A stretch of DNA of 64,000 nt. It comes from JAAXVQ01 sp964604705 (lineage in GTDB: Bacteria > Oederibacteriota > JAAXVQ01). Below the pieces are notes generated by a model. The model was not told the DNA's origin. It made no database searches and was given only the letters and a program-made list of their open reading frames with translations. The DNA lies in contig CAZSAP010000003.1 in NCBI GenBank assembly GCA_964604705.1, positions 124,001 to 188,000 on the forward strand, read 5' to 3'. Positions within the stretch are counted from its first letter, which is position 1; every line of letters begins with the position of its first letter. Position numbers and translations under genes: made by a program. Of the stretch, positions 27,610 through 36,059 are shown one piece after another.

Positions 27610-28296
27610 ATGCCAACTGTATTGATCGTTGAAGACGAAAGTTCCATTTTACTGGGCTTGGAGGACGCATTCCAACACGAGGGGTTCGAAGTCCTGACCG
27701 CCCGGCAGGGCGAGCTTGGACTGAAGCTGGCCTTGCAGGAGACCTACGATCTGCTCCTGCTGGACATCATGCTCCCCAAACTCAACGGCTTTGATATCTT
27801 AAAAAAAGTCCGCACCCTGCATCCTCACCGGCCGGTGATCCTCTTAACGGCCAAGGGACAGGAGAAGGACAAAATCCGCGGCTTTGGTTTGGGTGCCGAC
27901 GACTATGTGACCAAACCCTTCAGCATTAAAGAGCTGATCGCCCGCGTACACGCCCTTTTAAAACGCGCACAGCGCGGTCCCGCCCCGGTGGAAAAAGTCA
28001 CCCTCGCGGGGATCCATTTTGATTTCGCGGCCATGACCGCACAGCGCAACAAGACCCGCTTGGAATTCACGCCCCGCGAACTGGAATTGCTCCAGTACCT
28101 TCTCACCCGCCGCGGCGAAGTCGTCTCCCGCGAGGACATCCTGCACACGGTTTGGCAATACGACATGGATGCCGCCCCCACCACGCGCACCGTGGACAAC
28201 TACATTGTCAAACTCCGCCAGAAGCTGGAAAAAGACCCGAACGATCCGCACATCATTGTGACCGTGCACCGCCGCGGGTATCGTTTGGACGCGTAA
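27610..28296 (+). CDS. OmpR/PhoB-family response regulator
   Basis: 228 residues. The receiver (1-118) has VEDESS, the phosphorylated aspartate in LLLDIMLPKLNGFD, LLTAKGQ and YVTKPFSIKE. The winged-helix DNA-binding domain (about 128-226) has FTPRELELLQYLLTRRGEVV, then TRTVDNYIVKLRQKLEKDP and HRRGYRLDA. It is most likely phosphorylated by the kinase at 25471-27486. Tandem 11-bp repeats precede both this gene and the next one, suggesting it controls both. Confidence 0.93.
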   Translation: MPTVLIVEDESSILLGLEDAFQHEGFEVLTARQGELGLKLALQETYDLLLLDIMLPKLNGFDILKKVRTLHPHRPVILLTAKGQEKDKIRGFGLGADDYVTKPFSIKELIARVHALLKRAQRGPAPVEKVTLAGIHFDFAAMTAQRNKTRLEFTPRELELLQYLLTRRGEVVSREDILHTVWQYDMDAAPTTRTVDNYIVKLRQKLEKDPNDPHIIVTVHRRGYRLDA

Positions 28297-28313
28297 CACC
28301 GGCACGCATTCAT

Positions 28314-28350
28314 TTACAACTTTGTGACAGCATTTTACAACTGACTGACA
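28314..28350 (+). promoter_or_regulatory. Double PhoP/PhoB-like box upstream of the envelope gene
   Basis: TTACAACTTTGTGACA (28314-28329) and TTACAACTGACTGACA (28335-28350) are two copies of one 16-nt box, 21 bp apart, giving units at 11, 10 and 11 bp spacing. This resembles the TT(A/C/T)ACA plus 5-bp linker repeats bound by PhoP-type regulators. It lies 44 nt before the ATG at 28395. Confidence 0.6.
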
Positions 28351-28394
28351 CATGCCGCCACGCGGGTGTGTACACTTAGACTCAGGTGAACACG

Positions 28395-29261
28395 ATGAAC
28401 CGTCCCTTAACTGTCCCACTCATGCTCCTGGTCTTCTTGAGTTCCGCCGCAGCGGCCTGGCCCGCCTACGAACGGCGGAACGAGGCGTTGCAACTTTACC
28501 AAGAAGGCCTCTTCCAAGAAACCGGGACCGGCGACCTGGGGGCTGCGCAAACGCTCTACCGCACCCTGACCGAACACTACTCGGATTACCGCGACATTGC
28601 CTCCGTGGCCTGGTATCACCTGGGCCTGGTGTATGAAAAACAGGGACGGCGTCAAGAAGCCCAGGTCTGCTTCCAGACCGTGTCTGCGCGCTACCCGGAC
28701 CAAGCGCTGGTCCTTCAGCAGGCGCGCCAAAAGTTGAACGTTGCCAACAAACCCGCACCCACGCCGTCGCCCACCGTGCCGCCTGCAACACCGCAGGCCG
28801 TGCCCGAGGTTCCGCCCGCACACATCGCCGCCCCAGCGTCCACGCCCGTGGCAGCACCCACGCCTGCCCCGCTCCCACCTACACCCTGGGGTGTGGGTGT
28901 GCATTACGGCGGCGTCCACGTACAGGGGCGGGTTTCCGAGCAGCTCTGGTTGGAGGCGGAGTATCACGCCGTCAACCCCACCCGAGCGTTTGGGCTGCGG
29001 GCCCTCTTTCCCTTGGACAAGAAAGGAACCTCCTCTCAAAGCGTAACCTTTTTAGGCGGCTTGGAAATCGATATGCTCTTGGAAAACACCCCCACCGTCG
29101 GCTATCGTGTCGGCGGCTTTGCCGGGGTTGAATGGCGCCCCTGGTCCAGGCTTGGTGTAGAGGCCGATCTTGGTTATTTTTATGTCAACACACGTTCAAC
29201 ACGTCCCGGTTCGATCCGGAACGATCCGGGAGTCCATATAGGGACGACTTATTATTTTTAA
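28395..29261 (+). CDS. Secreted TPR protein with C-terminal outer-membrane barrel
   Basis: 288 residues from ATG at 28395 (AGGTG upstream; GTG at 28386 is an alternative). A signal peptide (LMLLVFLSSAAAAWPA) is followed by TPR-like helices (about 25-110: ALQLYQEGLFQETG, AWYHLGLVYEKQGRRQEA). A proline/alanine/threonine-rich spacer covers 112-165. The rest alternates as beta strands and ends GVHIGTTYYF, a terminal phenylalanine as expected for an outer-membrane barrel. The short barrel resembles OmpA-like eight-stranded folds. Its placement behind PhoP-like boxes suggests control by the upstream two-component system. Confidence 0.7.
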   Translation: MNRPLTVPLMLLVFLSSAAAAWPAYERRNEALQLYQEGLFQETGTGDLGAAQTLYRTLTEHYSDYRDIASVAWYHLGLVYEKQGRRQEAQVCFQTVSARYPDQALVLQQARQKLNVANKPAPTPSPTVPPATPQAVPEVPPAHIAAPASTPVAAPTPAPLPPTPWGVGVHYGGVHVQGRVSEQLWLEAEYHAVNPTRAFGLRALFPLDKKGTSSQSVTFLGGLEIDMLLENTPTVGYRVGGFAGVEWRPWSRLGVEADLGYFYVNTRSTRPGSIRNDPGVHIGTTYYF

Positions 29262-29357
29262 CTTATAAAGGGGGAATCCAGCACACGTCTGCACGCTAAA
29301 CCACCCGACGTTGGCTCGGGTTTAATGGTTTGATCATTCTTAGAAAAGAGGCGCTCT

Positions 29358-30653
29358 ATGCACCCTATACGCACGTACCTAGGCTTTATTCGCACGTATG
29401 TTCTTGGCTTGTTTTTGCTCGGACTCTTATGCCTCCCGGCACTGGCGCACGCGGCCACCGTGGATCACTTCCGAATTTCTTACAACCCACCCTACGGACC
29501 GGAACCCAGCTCCTTGGTCGCAGGCAGTTATGTTTACATCAGCATCGCGGCCTACGAAGACGCCGGTGAAACCACAGTGGCCACCTGGTTTACTTTCCCG
29601 GTCGACCTTAAAACGTCCGTGGATTATGCCGAACCCTACCGAACCATCTCTCCCCAAAGCGTTACCTTGTCCAACGGCATCTGGACGGGTCACGTTGCCT
29701 TTTTCCGACAGTGCACCACGGGTGTACGAATCAGTTGTGTGTACAACACCGTCCCCACTTCCGTCTCCTGCCAACCCATCATCTATCACGGCCAACGCGC
29801 CAAAATGGTGATTCTGGCTCCGGGCATGACCTTCCGACCCGGGATTGCACCCAACCTTTACCCCATGGGCGGATCCCCGTCCACCTCGGGCGATCCCCTC
29901 CCCCAAGAAACCGGAAAAGCTTTTCCGCTCACCGTCTTCCTCTGCGACAACTACTACAATGTCATAACCGGCACTGTTCAAGGTGCCAACGATCATGTTG
30001 AGATATCCTGCACCGATTCCACCCCTGCCACCATGGGCGGAACCGACTTGCCCCAATCCGTGACCTTGACTGCCGATCAGACCTATGCAGGCGGGGTGTA
30101 TTATCACTCCCAATTTAAGCTGTACTCCGTGGGAACCGGTCAGCAGACCTTCTCCTCCCAAGACACGGACGGAATCGGGACCGTTACTTTTGGAATGTGC
30201 TCAATCCCGGTGCACCTCCCCTATACGGCTACGCCCACGGTCACGGTTACACCTACGATAACGGTCACGCCTACAGTTACCGTCACACCCAGCATCACGA
30301 TGACATCCACCGCGGCCCCGACCCAATCGCCCACATGCACGCCCCAACCTGATTCACTGGGCGCTAACACCGCCAAGCTCATCAACAACCGCTACTTCCC
30401 GCATAAATCCAACGACCCGATCCAAATTCGCGTGAACCAGAGCAACGCCGGGCCTGTGACCATCAACATTTACTCTACTCAGGGAACGTTGGTCTGCACG
30501 CTCGCGGACCATGTCGAAACGGGTGCCGGCACGCATGTTTGGACCTGGTCGGCCCAGAACACCTCCGGTGCCTTGGTCCCCTCCGGGATCTACGTTGTTC
30601 ACATTCAGACTCCCCAGGTCAATCAATATCTGCGCGCGGCGGTGATCAAATGA
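29358..30653 (+). CDS. Secreted protein with threonine/proline linker and FlgD-like C-terminal domain
   Basis: 431 residues. Signal peptide LGLFLLGLLCLPALAHA. The N-terminal 300 residues are beta-rich and unrecognised, starting VDHFRISYNPPYG. A low-complexity linker of T, P, V and I (about 293-330) leads to a FlgD-like Ig domain (NAGPVTINIYSTQGTLVCTL, then SGIYVVHIQTPQ and AAVIK at the end). The same C-terminal layout is on the delta-60 protein at 12538-15459, so both are probably delivered to the surface the same way. The linker is encoded by imperfect ACGGTCACGCCTACA-type repeats. Confidence 0.75.
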   Translation: MHPIRTYLGFIRTYVLGLFLLGLLCLPALAHAATVDHFRISYNPPYGPEPSSLVAGSYVYISIAAYEDAGETTVATWFTFPVDLKTSVDYAEPYRTISPQSVTLSNGIWTGHVAFFRQCTTGVRISCVYNTVPTSVSCQPIIYHGQRAKMVILAPGMTFRPGIAPNLYPMGGSPSTSGDPLPQETGKAFPLTVFLCDNYYNVITGTVQGANDHVEISCTDSTPATMGGTDLPQSVTLTADQTYAGGVYYHSQFKLYSVGTGQQTFSSQDTDGIGTVTFGMCSIPVHLPYTATPTVTVTPTITVTPTVTVTPSITMTSTAAPTQSPTCTPQPDSLGANTAKLINNRYFPHKSNDPIQIRVNQSNAGPVTINIYSTQGTLVCTLADHVETGAGTHVWTWSAQNTSGALVPSGIYVVHIQTPQVNQYLRAAVIK

Positions 30654-30676
30654 AACCCAGCTGCCAAGGAGGACAC

Positions 30677-31618
30677 ATGTTGGTTAAACACACTTGGATC
30701 ATGTTGGCCTGCGTTTTGGGCCTAAGCAGTTCCACCCTCTACGCCCAGACCCTAAGCGGGGGTGGAACCTTGAAAGAACCGGTCGGCGTGAATCACGTAG
30801 GCATGGCCGAGACCGGCACCGGCTTCTCCGGTAATGCCCAGGCTCTGCACTACAACCCCGCCGGTCTGTCTGACCTCGCCAGGGCCGAAGTCGACACCAT
30901 GTACACATCGGGCAGGTTTTCCAACCAAACCGCGCATCTCCTGGCCGCACTCCCCACGCCCTGGCTGGGTGGAGGAAGCCTGGCACTTGCCTGCCTGGCC
31001 GAGATCGGCCCAACGATGGAAATCAACAATTTGGACGGAAGCAGTGAGTCCTTAGTCTCCCAGCGCGACTATGTTTTCACTGCAGGCTACGGATCCACCC
31101 TGGCTAAAAACATTTCCGCCGGTGCGGCCCTCAAGGTGTTTCATTCCACGCTCTTGGAGCAATACTCGGCCACAGCCGTGGGCTGTGACATCGGCCTGCT
31201 GTATCACGACTTGCTCTCCCCGGGGCTAAACCTCGGTCTGGCTTTGCAAAACCTCGGCACATCCATCCGCTATGTGGACGAGGGCGACCCCATGCCGACA
31301 ACGCTCCGCATGGGACTGGGGTACTCCTCCTCCTTGGGAAATCAACAAGCTTTGAAAACCGGTGTGGATGTTTTATTGCCCAACGACAGCGACCCGCTCA
31401 CGCACCTGGGCATGGAATACAACTGGCAGGAACGGTTCTTTGTGCGCGGCGGATATAAGTTCGGCTATGCTCTGGACTCCTTCACCCTAGGTCTAGGGCT
31501 GACACTCAACCGTATCCGTCTGGACTATGCTTTTGCCAAAATGTCCGCAGGTACGGACATTCACCGCATTGGGTTGGGCTTTGCGTTTGACGCAGCCGCC
31601 GTCCCCGTGCAGCCGTAG
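30677..31618 (+). CDS. PorV/PorQ-like outer-membrane protein
   Basis: 313 residues from ATG at 30677, fixed by AAGGAGGACAC directly upstream. Signal peptide WIMLACVLGLSSSTLYA. The N-terminus has HVGMAETGTGFSGNAQALHY followed by NPAGLSDL, the hallmark of the PorV/UPF0164 family: G-x-A-x-T-G near the start, then a conserved Asn-Pro-Ala-Gly. The remainder is beta-barrel. In Bacteroidetes PorV serves the type IX secretion shuttle; whether that applies here is inference. It lies 23 nt after the FlgD-like protein gene, so the two are probably one operon. Confidence 0.75.
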   Translation: MLVKHTWIMLACVLGLSSSTLYAQTLSGGGTLKEPVGVNHVGMAETGTGFSGNAQALHYNPAGLSDLARAEVDTMYTSGRFSNQTAHLLAALPTPWLGGGSLALACLAEIGPTMEINNLDGSSESLVSQRDYVFTAGYGSTLAKNISAGAALKVFHSTLLEQYSATAVGCDIGLLYHDLLSPGLNLGLALQNLGTSIRYVDEGDPMPTTLRMGLGYSSSLGNQQALKTGVDVLLPNDSDPLTHLGMEYNWQERFFVRGGYKFGYALDSFTLGLGLTLNRIRLDYAFAKMSAGTDIHRIGLGFAFDAAAVPVQP

Positions 31619-31628
31619 TTTTTCCCAA

Positions 31629-31685
31629 CCGTGCCATGGGGAAGTACCACACTCCCCCCGCTCCCCATGGCACGGGCTTTTCTCA
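31629..31685 (+). terminator. Intrinsic terminator
   Basis: CCGTGCCATGGGGA (31629-31642) pairs with TCCCCATGGCACGG (31662-31675), followed by GCTTTTTCTC. It lies 10 nt after the stop of the PorV-like gene, the same stop-proximal slot used by the large hairpin elements. Confidence 0.85.
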
Positions 31686-31792
31686 ACCTACAATGAAAAC
31701 AAACTCAATCTCCTCAAACCCTTTCCCCCTTTTCTGTAAACCTTCCTGCGAACCTTCTATGGTATAATGCCGCTCTCAAAGGAGTTTTACGT

Positions 31793-33514
31793 ATGCCCCT
31801 CCAAAACCAGGAAATCGCCGAGCTCTTCACCCAAGTGGCCCACCTCTTGGAAATAGACGGCGCCAACACGTTTCGCATCCGCGCGTACCAACAAGGCGCG
31901 CTCACCATCAGCAACTGGCCGCAGAACCTGGCCAACCAAGTCCGGCAAAACCAGGAACTGGATATGCTCCCGGGTATTGGCAAAGACTTGGCCGAGAAAA
32001 TCAAAGAGATCGTACTTACCGGAAAGCTCAAACAGCGCGAGGAACTCCTCCAGCGCCTCCCGGCCGGTCTGCTCCAACTGCTCAAACTCCCGGGCTTGGG
32101 TCCCAAGCGTGTAAAAACCCTCTTCCAGGAACTCGCGGTTTCTTCGCCCGAACACTTGCGCTCGGTCGCTGAGTCCGGCGCCCTCTTGGAACTTCCGGGC
32201 TTTGGTCCGAAACTCATTGCCAAGATCCTCCAGGCTTTGAACCACCCGGTCTGGGAGAGCGGGCGGCGCCTCTGGGCCTCGGTCAAACCCGTGGCCGACG
32301 AATGGGTCCAGTACCTGCGGGTTGTTCCCGGGGTGCGCCAAGTGGTCCCGGCCGGAAGCTTCCGGCGTGGCATGGAGACTGTAGGCGACCTGGACTTGCT
32401 GGCCACGGCCCAGGACTCGGCAGCCGTCATGCAGGCGTTTGTGAAACACGAAGACGTGGAGCAGATACTCTCGCAAGGCGAGACGCGGAGCACCATTGTC
32501 ACCCGCACGGGTTTGCAGATCGATGTGCGCGTGATTCCGGACAACAGCTTGGGCGCGGCCTTGCAGTACTTCACCGGTTCGCAAGCGCACAACGTGGCGC
32601 TGCGCAAACTGGCACAGGAGAAAAACTTGAAGCTCAACGAGTACGGTTTGTACAAAGGCACCCGCGCTATAGCCGGCGAGGCTGAGACCGGCATATACTC
32701 AGCGCTGGGCTTGGCGTATGTAGAACCCGAATTGCGCGAAGGACGCGGAGAAATCGACGCGGCACAAGCCCGCACGCTGCCCACCCTGGTCTCACACAAA
32801 GACATCCGCGGGGACCTGCACGCGCATACCCACGAGAGCGACGGCACCGCCAGCTTGGAAGAAATGGTCCAAGCCGCCCGCGCACGCGGTTACTCGTACC
32901 TGGCCATCACCGACCACTCGCAGCGCGTGACCGTGGCGCACGGCCTGAACGCACACCGCTTGATGAACCAACTCAATGCCATAGACCGCTTGAATGCCAC
33001 GCTCAAGGACTTCACGATTTTAAAAAGCATGGAAGTGGACATCTTGGAAGACGGTTCCCTGGATCTCTCCGAGGCGTTCTTGGAGAAGCTGGACCTAACG
33101 ATCTGCTCCATCCACTCCAAGTTCAACCTCTCGGCTGAGAAACAAACCGAACGCATCCTCCGCGCCATGGACAACCCGCACTTCACCATCCTGGGTCACC
33201 CCACGGGGCGACTCATTAACGAGCGCCAGGCGTATGCACTGGACATGGAGAAAATCCTGCTCGGCGCCAAAGAGCGCGGCTGCTTTGTGGAACTCAACTC
33301 GCACCCGGCGCGCTTGGATGTAACGGATATTTATTGTCGGAAGGCCAAAGAGCTGGGCGTGAAGGTCTCGATATCCACCGACGCGCACAGTGTGAAGGAC
33401 TTTGATCAGATAGACTACGGGTTAAACCAGGCCCGGCGGGGGTGGTTGGAGGCAGAGGATGTGCTGAACACACGGTCGGTGAAGGAGTTGAGGAAGGTAA
33501 TACGGAGGAAGTAA
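31793..33514 (+). CDS. polX: DNA polymerase X with PHP domain
   Basis: 573 residues. The N-terminal helix-hairpin-helix parts (LPGIGKDLAEKIKEI and LPGLGPKRVKTLFQEL) are followed by the nucleotidyltransferase motif GSFRRGMETVGDLDLLA with its aspartate pair. The C-terminal PHP domain starts DLHAHTHESDGTASLEEM, then ITDHSQR and ILGHPTGR, giving metal-dependent 3'-5' exonuclease or AP-endonuclease activity. Bacterial PolX fills short gaps in base-excision repair. AAAGGAG precedes the ATG. No neighbour in an operon. Confidence 0.95.
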   Translation: MPLQNQEIAELFTQVAHLLEIDGANTFRIRAYQQGALTISNWPQNLANQVRQNQELDMLPGIGKDLAEKIKEIVLTGKLKQREELLQRLPAGLLQLLKLPGLGPKRVKTLFQELAVSSPEHLRSVAESGALLELPGFGPKLIAKILQALNHPVWESGRRLWASVKPVADEWVQYLRVVPGVRQVVPAGSFRRGMETVGDLDLLATAQDSAAVMQAFVKHEDVEQILSQGETRSTIVTRTGLQIDVRVIPDNSLGAALQYFTGSQAHNVALRKLAQEKNLKLNEYGLYKGTRAIAGEAETGIYSALGLAYVEPELREGRGEIDAAQARTLPTLVSHKDIRGDLHAHTHESDGTASLEEMVQAARARGYSYLAITDHSQRVTVAHGLNAHRLMNQLNAIDRLNATLKDFTILKSMEVDILEDGSLDLSEAFLEKLDLTICSIHSKFNLSAEKQTERILRAMDNPHFTILGHPTGRLINERQAYALDMEKILLGAKERGCFVELNSHPARLDVTDIYCRKAKELGVKVSISTDAHSVKDFDQIDYGLNQARRGWLEAEDVLNTRSVKELRKVIRRK

Positions 33515-33560
33515 ATCAATTGAATCTAAATTCTTGGTGAACCTCACCCGAAAAAGTTTT

Positions 33561-34580
33561 TTAATAAAAGCGCGATTCGTTTATGTATTTAATAAATCCC
33601 TCATTGCCCGGAAAAAGCTCTTTCGCATTAATTCTAAACGTCAATGATAGCTTCCTTAGTATTTCACTGGCTAAACTCCGAGGAATTTTTATTGGTCTAA
33701 GATATCTTTCATATGCCTCTATTTCATCAAGACCCATCTTCATTTCATTTAAATCCAACTCTAAAATATCAGAAAACCTTGAAATGGACATCATGCTTTC
33801 TTGTGCTGCCGCATTTGGATTTGATAAACCCGCCGGTTCATAAAACTCCAAACTAACCTTACTTTTTTTACCTTTAGTAAACTCAACTTCAATTATCTTT
33901 TTCCACTCAACTATCCATATTTGCATATTTACATTTGAATTTTCCAAACAATCTATTGCCGAAAAATACATTGCCACAAGTGGATTTCGAGTCCAATCTA
34001 AAAGTCTGGTTGGAAGTCCATAGTGGCGACCCAACGATAAAAATGGTCTAAATTCTTTTTTGGGCCAATCATGCCCAAGTATATCAAAACCTTTCATTTC
34101 TAAGGAACTAGTTGCATTTGGCGCTTCTTGTAAGTGTGAATAGATTGGAATTCCACGCAGATATGTTTCCTTTAATAATCTCTGGATCAATATTTTTTCC
34201 CATGCCAAGAGCTGCAATACAGGTTTATTGCCCTTAGTAAATTCTTCAAATTGTTCTGATGTTAGCGCATATGTACCAAGATCTTCTTTTTCCATAATTT
34301 GAATACACTGTTCAATATCTTCACGTGTTTTTGGTCCCCAACTAAATCCATCCCGAAATAATGTAGAAGTTACGTGCCGTTTATCATTTAACCCTCTGTA
34401 ATAGTACTTTCCTTGGTTATGTTCATTAAACGAAATTAAATCTTGTAAAAATTCATCTACGTTAGTTGTTCTGATTTCCTCTACATCTTTTTTCCATAAT
34501 CGTTGAATTTCGTTTGTTGGCAAATTCGGATCAGTTATTACCATTGGGGTTTCATTGGCACGAGGCCAAGATATGTTCAT
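33561..34580 (-). CDS. FRG-domain protein
   Basis: 339 residues. The FRG domain is visible as KYYYRGLNDKRH early, LSLGRHYGLPTRLLDWTRNP around residue 190, and VAMYFSAIDCL after it. FRG proteins occur often in phage-defence islands and as toxin-like orphans, with mostly untested activity (family knowledge). The gene is clearly richer in A and T than polX and wrbA, which flank it, so transfer is likely. GGAGGCGTTTT precedes the ATG. It converges on polX and is followed upstream by a repeat-rich gap. Confidence 0.8.
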   Translation of the reverse strand: MNISWPRANETPMVITDPNLPTNEIQRLWKKDVEEIRTTNVDEFLQDLISFNEHNQGKYYYRGLNDKRHVTSTLFRDGFSWGPKTREDIEQCIQIMEKEDLGTYALTSEQFEEFTKGNKPVLQLLAWEKILIQRLLKETYLRGIPIYSHLQEAPNATSSLEMKGFDILGHDWPKKEFRPFLSLGRHYGLPTRLLDWTRNPLVAMYFSAIDCLENSNVNMQIWIVEWKKIIEVEFTKGKKSKVSLEFYEPAGLSNPNAAAQESMMSISRFSDILELDLNEMKMGLDEIEAYERYLRPIKIPRSLASEILRKLSLTFRINAKELFPGNEGFIKYINESRFY

Positions 34581-34653
34581 AAAACGCCTCCATAACGCTT
34601 AGAAATCTGGTATACACTCTAATTATTTTGCATTATTCCTTTTTGCTTCCATT

Positions 34654-34702
34654 AGCCAACGTCTCAACCTTGTGTTTGTGGGCGTATGCAATACGCCCCT
34701 AC
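34654..34702 (+). repeat. 49-nt direct repeat, copy 1
   Basis: This 49-nt unit ends in GGGCGTATGCAATACGCCC plus CTAC, a palindromic box. A second copy at 34952-35000 is nearly identical, and an inverted box lies at 34851-34876. GTATGCAATACGCCCCTAC-type palindromes are dispersed REP-like repeats. Confidence 0.6.
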
Positions 34703-34850
34703 GATAGGACTGTTTGGTGCTTCTGCTGCTTGAAAGGCTTCCAGGACTGCTAAGGAACTATGCTGTGCTACGAGGAAATCATATGCCTTTTTATGGTGAG
34801 GGACAAGAGTTTTTCATGAGGCGCGGCAGGAAACATGGGGTGGGTTTAAC

Positions 34851-34876
34851 GTAGGGGCGTATTGCATACGCCCCTA
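34851..34876 (-). repeat. Inverted copy of the GGGGCGTAT palindromic box
   Basis: GTAGGGGCGTATTGCATACG and CCCCTAT repeat the palindromic end of the units at 34654 and 34952 in the other orientation. The spacing to each neighbour is 75-150 nt, giving a cluster of three boxes. Confidence 0.6.
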
Positions 34877-34951
34877 TAAAAACCAGAAACAATTCCGGAT
34901 GACAATTGGAGTTCGTTTATTCGTTTTACTTTTTATATTTTTGCATTCATC

Positions 34952-35000
34952 AGTCAACGTCTCAACCTTGTACTTGTGGGCGTATGCAATACGCCCCTAC
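34952..35000 (+). repeat. 49-nt direct repeat, copy 2
   Basis: Matches the unit at 34654-34702 at all but about three positions, including the CAACGTCTCAACCTTGT stretch before the palindrome, so the repeated unit is longer than the palindrome alone. Confidence 0.6.
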
Positions 35001-35074
35001 AAAAATCAATCGTATACCCCTCACCTTCGCCGCTTTGGCCGCGGCTCTTCCTCTCCCTCAAGGGGCGAGGGGAG

Positions 35075-35122
35075 AAAAAGTAAAAGGGGACAGTTACTAG
35101 TAACTGTCCCCTTTTACTTTTT
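35075..35122. repeat. Perfect 48-bp palindrome with GGGGACAGTTAC box
   Basis: The sequence is its own reverse complement over 48 bp, centred at GTTACTAGTAAC. Each half holds AAAAGTAAAAGGGGACAG. The same GGGGACAGTTAC box forms another palindrome at 35983-36008. Boxes of this kind are often linked to REP-associated tyrosine transposases, none of which is in the window. It lies 40 nt downstream of the wrbA stop. Confidence 0.7.
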
Positions 35123-35162
35123 ACGCTACTGTAGTTTATGCCGAGTACCAATTACGCTTTCT

Positions 35163-35774
35163 TTATCCTGCTACCTTAGCGGCTATGGTCGCAACGTGTT
35201 TTCCCTGAAAACGGGCTGCGGCCAATTCATTGGCACTGGGCCAGCGTTCGCCGGTTCCTCCTGTAATGGTGCTGGCGCCATAGGGCGAACCGCCGGTGAT
35301 CTCCGACATACCCATCTGCCCTTGGAAGGAGTACGGCAAGCCCACGATCACAAAGCCATGATGCAGCAGCACGGTGTGAAAACTTAAAATAGTCGACTCC
35401 TGGCCGCCGTGCTGTGTCGCCGAACTGGTAAACACGCTGCCTACCTTGCCGATCAGTTTACCGGCGCCCCACAACGCCCCAGTGGTATCCAAAAAGTTTT
35501 TCATTTGTCCGGCCATGTTGCCAAACCGCGTGGGCGTTCCAAAGACTACGGCATCGGCAGCCGCCAATTCGTCCAAAGTCACCACCGGAACATGCGCAAA
35601 CGCTTTCTGGGCTTCCAACGCTCCCATTTGCTGCAAAACGGGTTCTGGAATGGTCTCGGCCACTCGCCGCACAATAACTTCATTTCCCTTCACTTCCTTG
35701 GCACCTTCGGCTACTGCTTCCGCCAGCTTGTACACATGCCCATACGTTGAATAGAACAAAACCAAAGTCTTCAT
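35163..35774 (-). CDS. wrbA: NAD(P)H:quinone oxidoreductase WrbA
   Basis: 203 residues from ATG at 35774, with AAGGGG upstream and a length matching the family; the frame extends to 35813. Flavodoxin-like. The FMN phosphate loop is in LVLFYSTYGHVYKLA, the aromatic-contact loop is FGTPTRFGNMAGQ, and TSSATQHGGQE and GASTITG are the other conserved sites. It reduces quinones by two electrons, avoiding semiquinone radicals, in the cytoplasm. Single gene between two repeat-rich gaps. Confidence 0.93.
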   Translation of the reverse strand: MKTLVLFYSTYGHVYKLAEAVAEGAKEVKGNEVIVRRVAETIPEPVLQQMGALEAQKAFAHVPVVTLDELAAADAVVFGTPTRFGNMAGQMKNFLDTTGALWGAGKLIGKVGSVFTSSATQHGGQESTILSFHTVLLHHGFVIVGLPYSFQGQMGMSEITGGSPYGASTITGGTGERWPSANELAAARFQGKHVATIAAKVAG

Positions 35775-35903
35775 GACAGTACCCCTTTTCATATTCACAT
35801 TTATTCGAACCATTCAGGCGTTTGAACCCGGCCTAGCTTGCATAGTTCCAGGTATCTACGATTAATGAGGAATCTATTGTGAGGGAGGTGGTAACTTTTC
35901 GTT

Positions 35904-35975
35904 TGTCATTTCGAGGCAGAGCCGAGAAATCTGTTTTGAAATCACTTATAAAGCGCTAAGTCAGATTTCTCACTT
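35904..35975. repeat. Partial TGTCATTTCGAG-type dispersed repeat
   Basis: TGTCATTTCGAGGCAGAGCC and GAGAAATCTG (35904-35933) match the element at 18293. A short inverted CAGATTTCTCA lies at 35962-35972. It looks like a degenerate copy. Confidence 0.4.
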
Positions 35976-35982
35976 GAGTTCC

Positions 35983-36008
35983 GGGGACAGTTACTTGTAA
36001 CTGTCCCC
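35983..36008. repeat. 26-bp palindrome GGGGACAGTTAC
   Basis: GGGGACAGTTAC, two T, then GTAACTGTCCCC. It shares its box with the 48-bp palindrome at 35075-35122 and ends 52 nt after the stop of the RsbW-like gene. Confidence 0.65.
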
Positions 36009-36059
36009 AACAACACAAAGACTGGAAAGCGCATTGCGAGAAGAAAATCAAGAGAGGGT

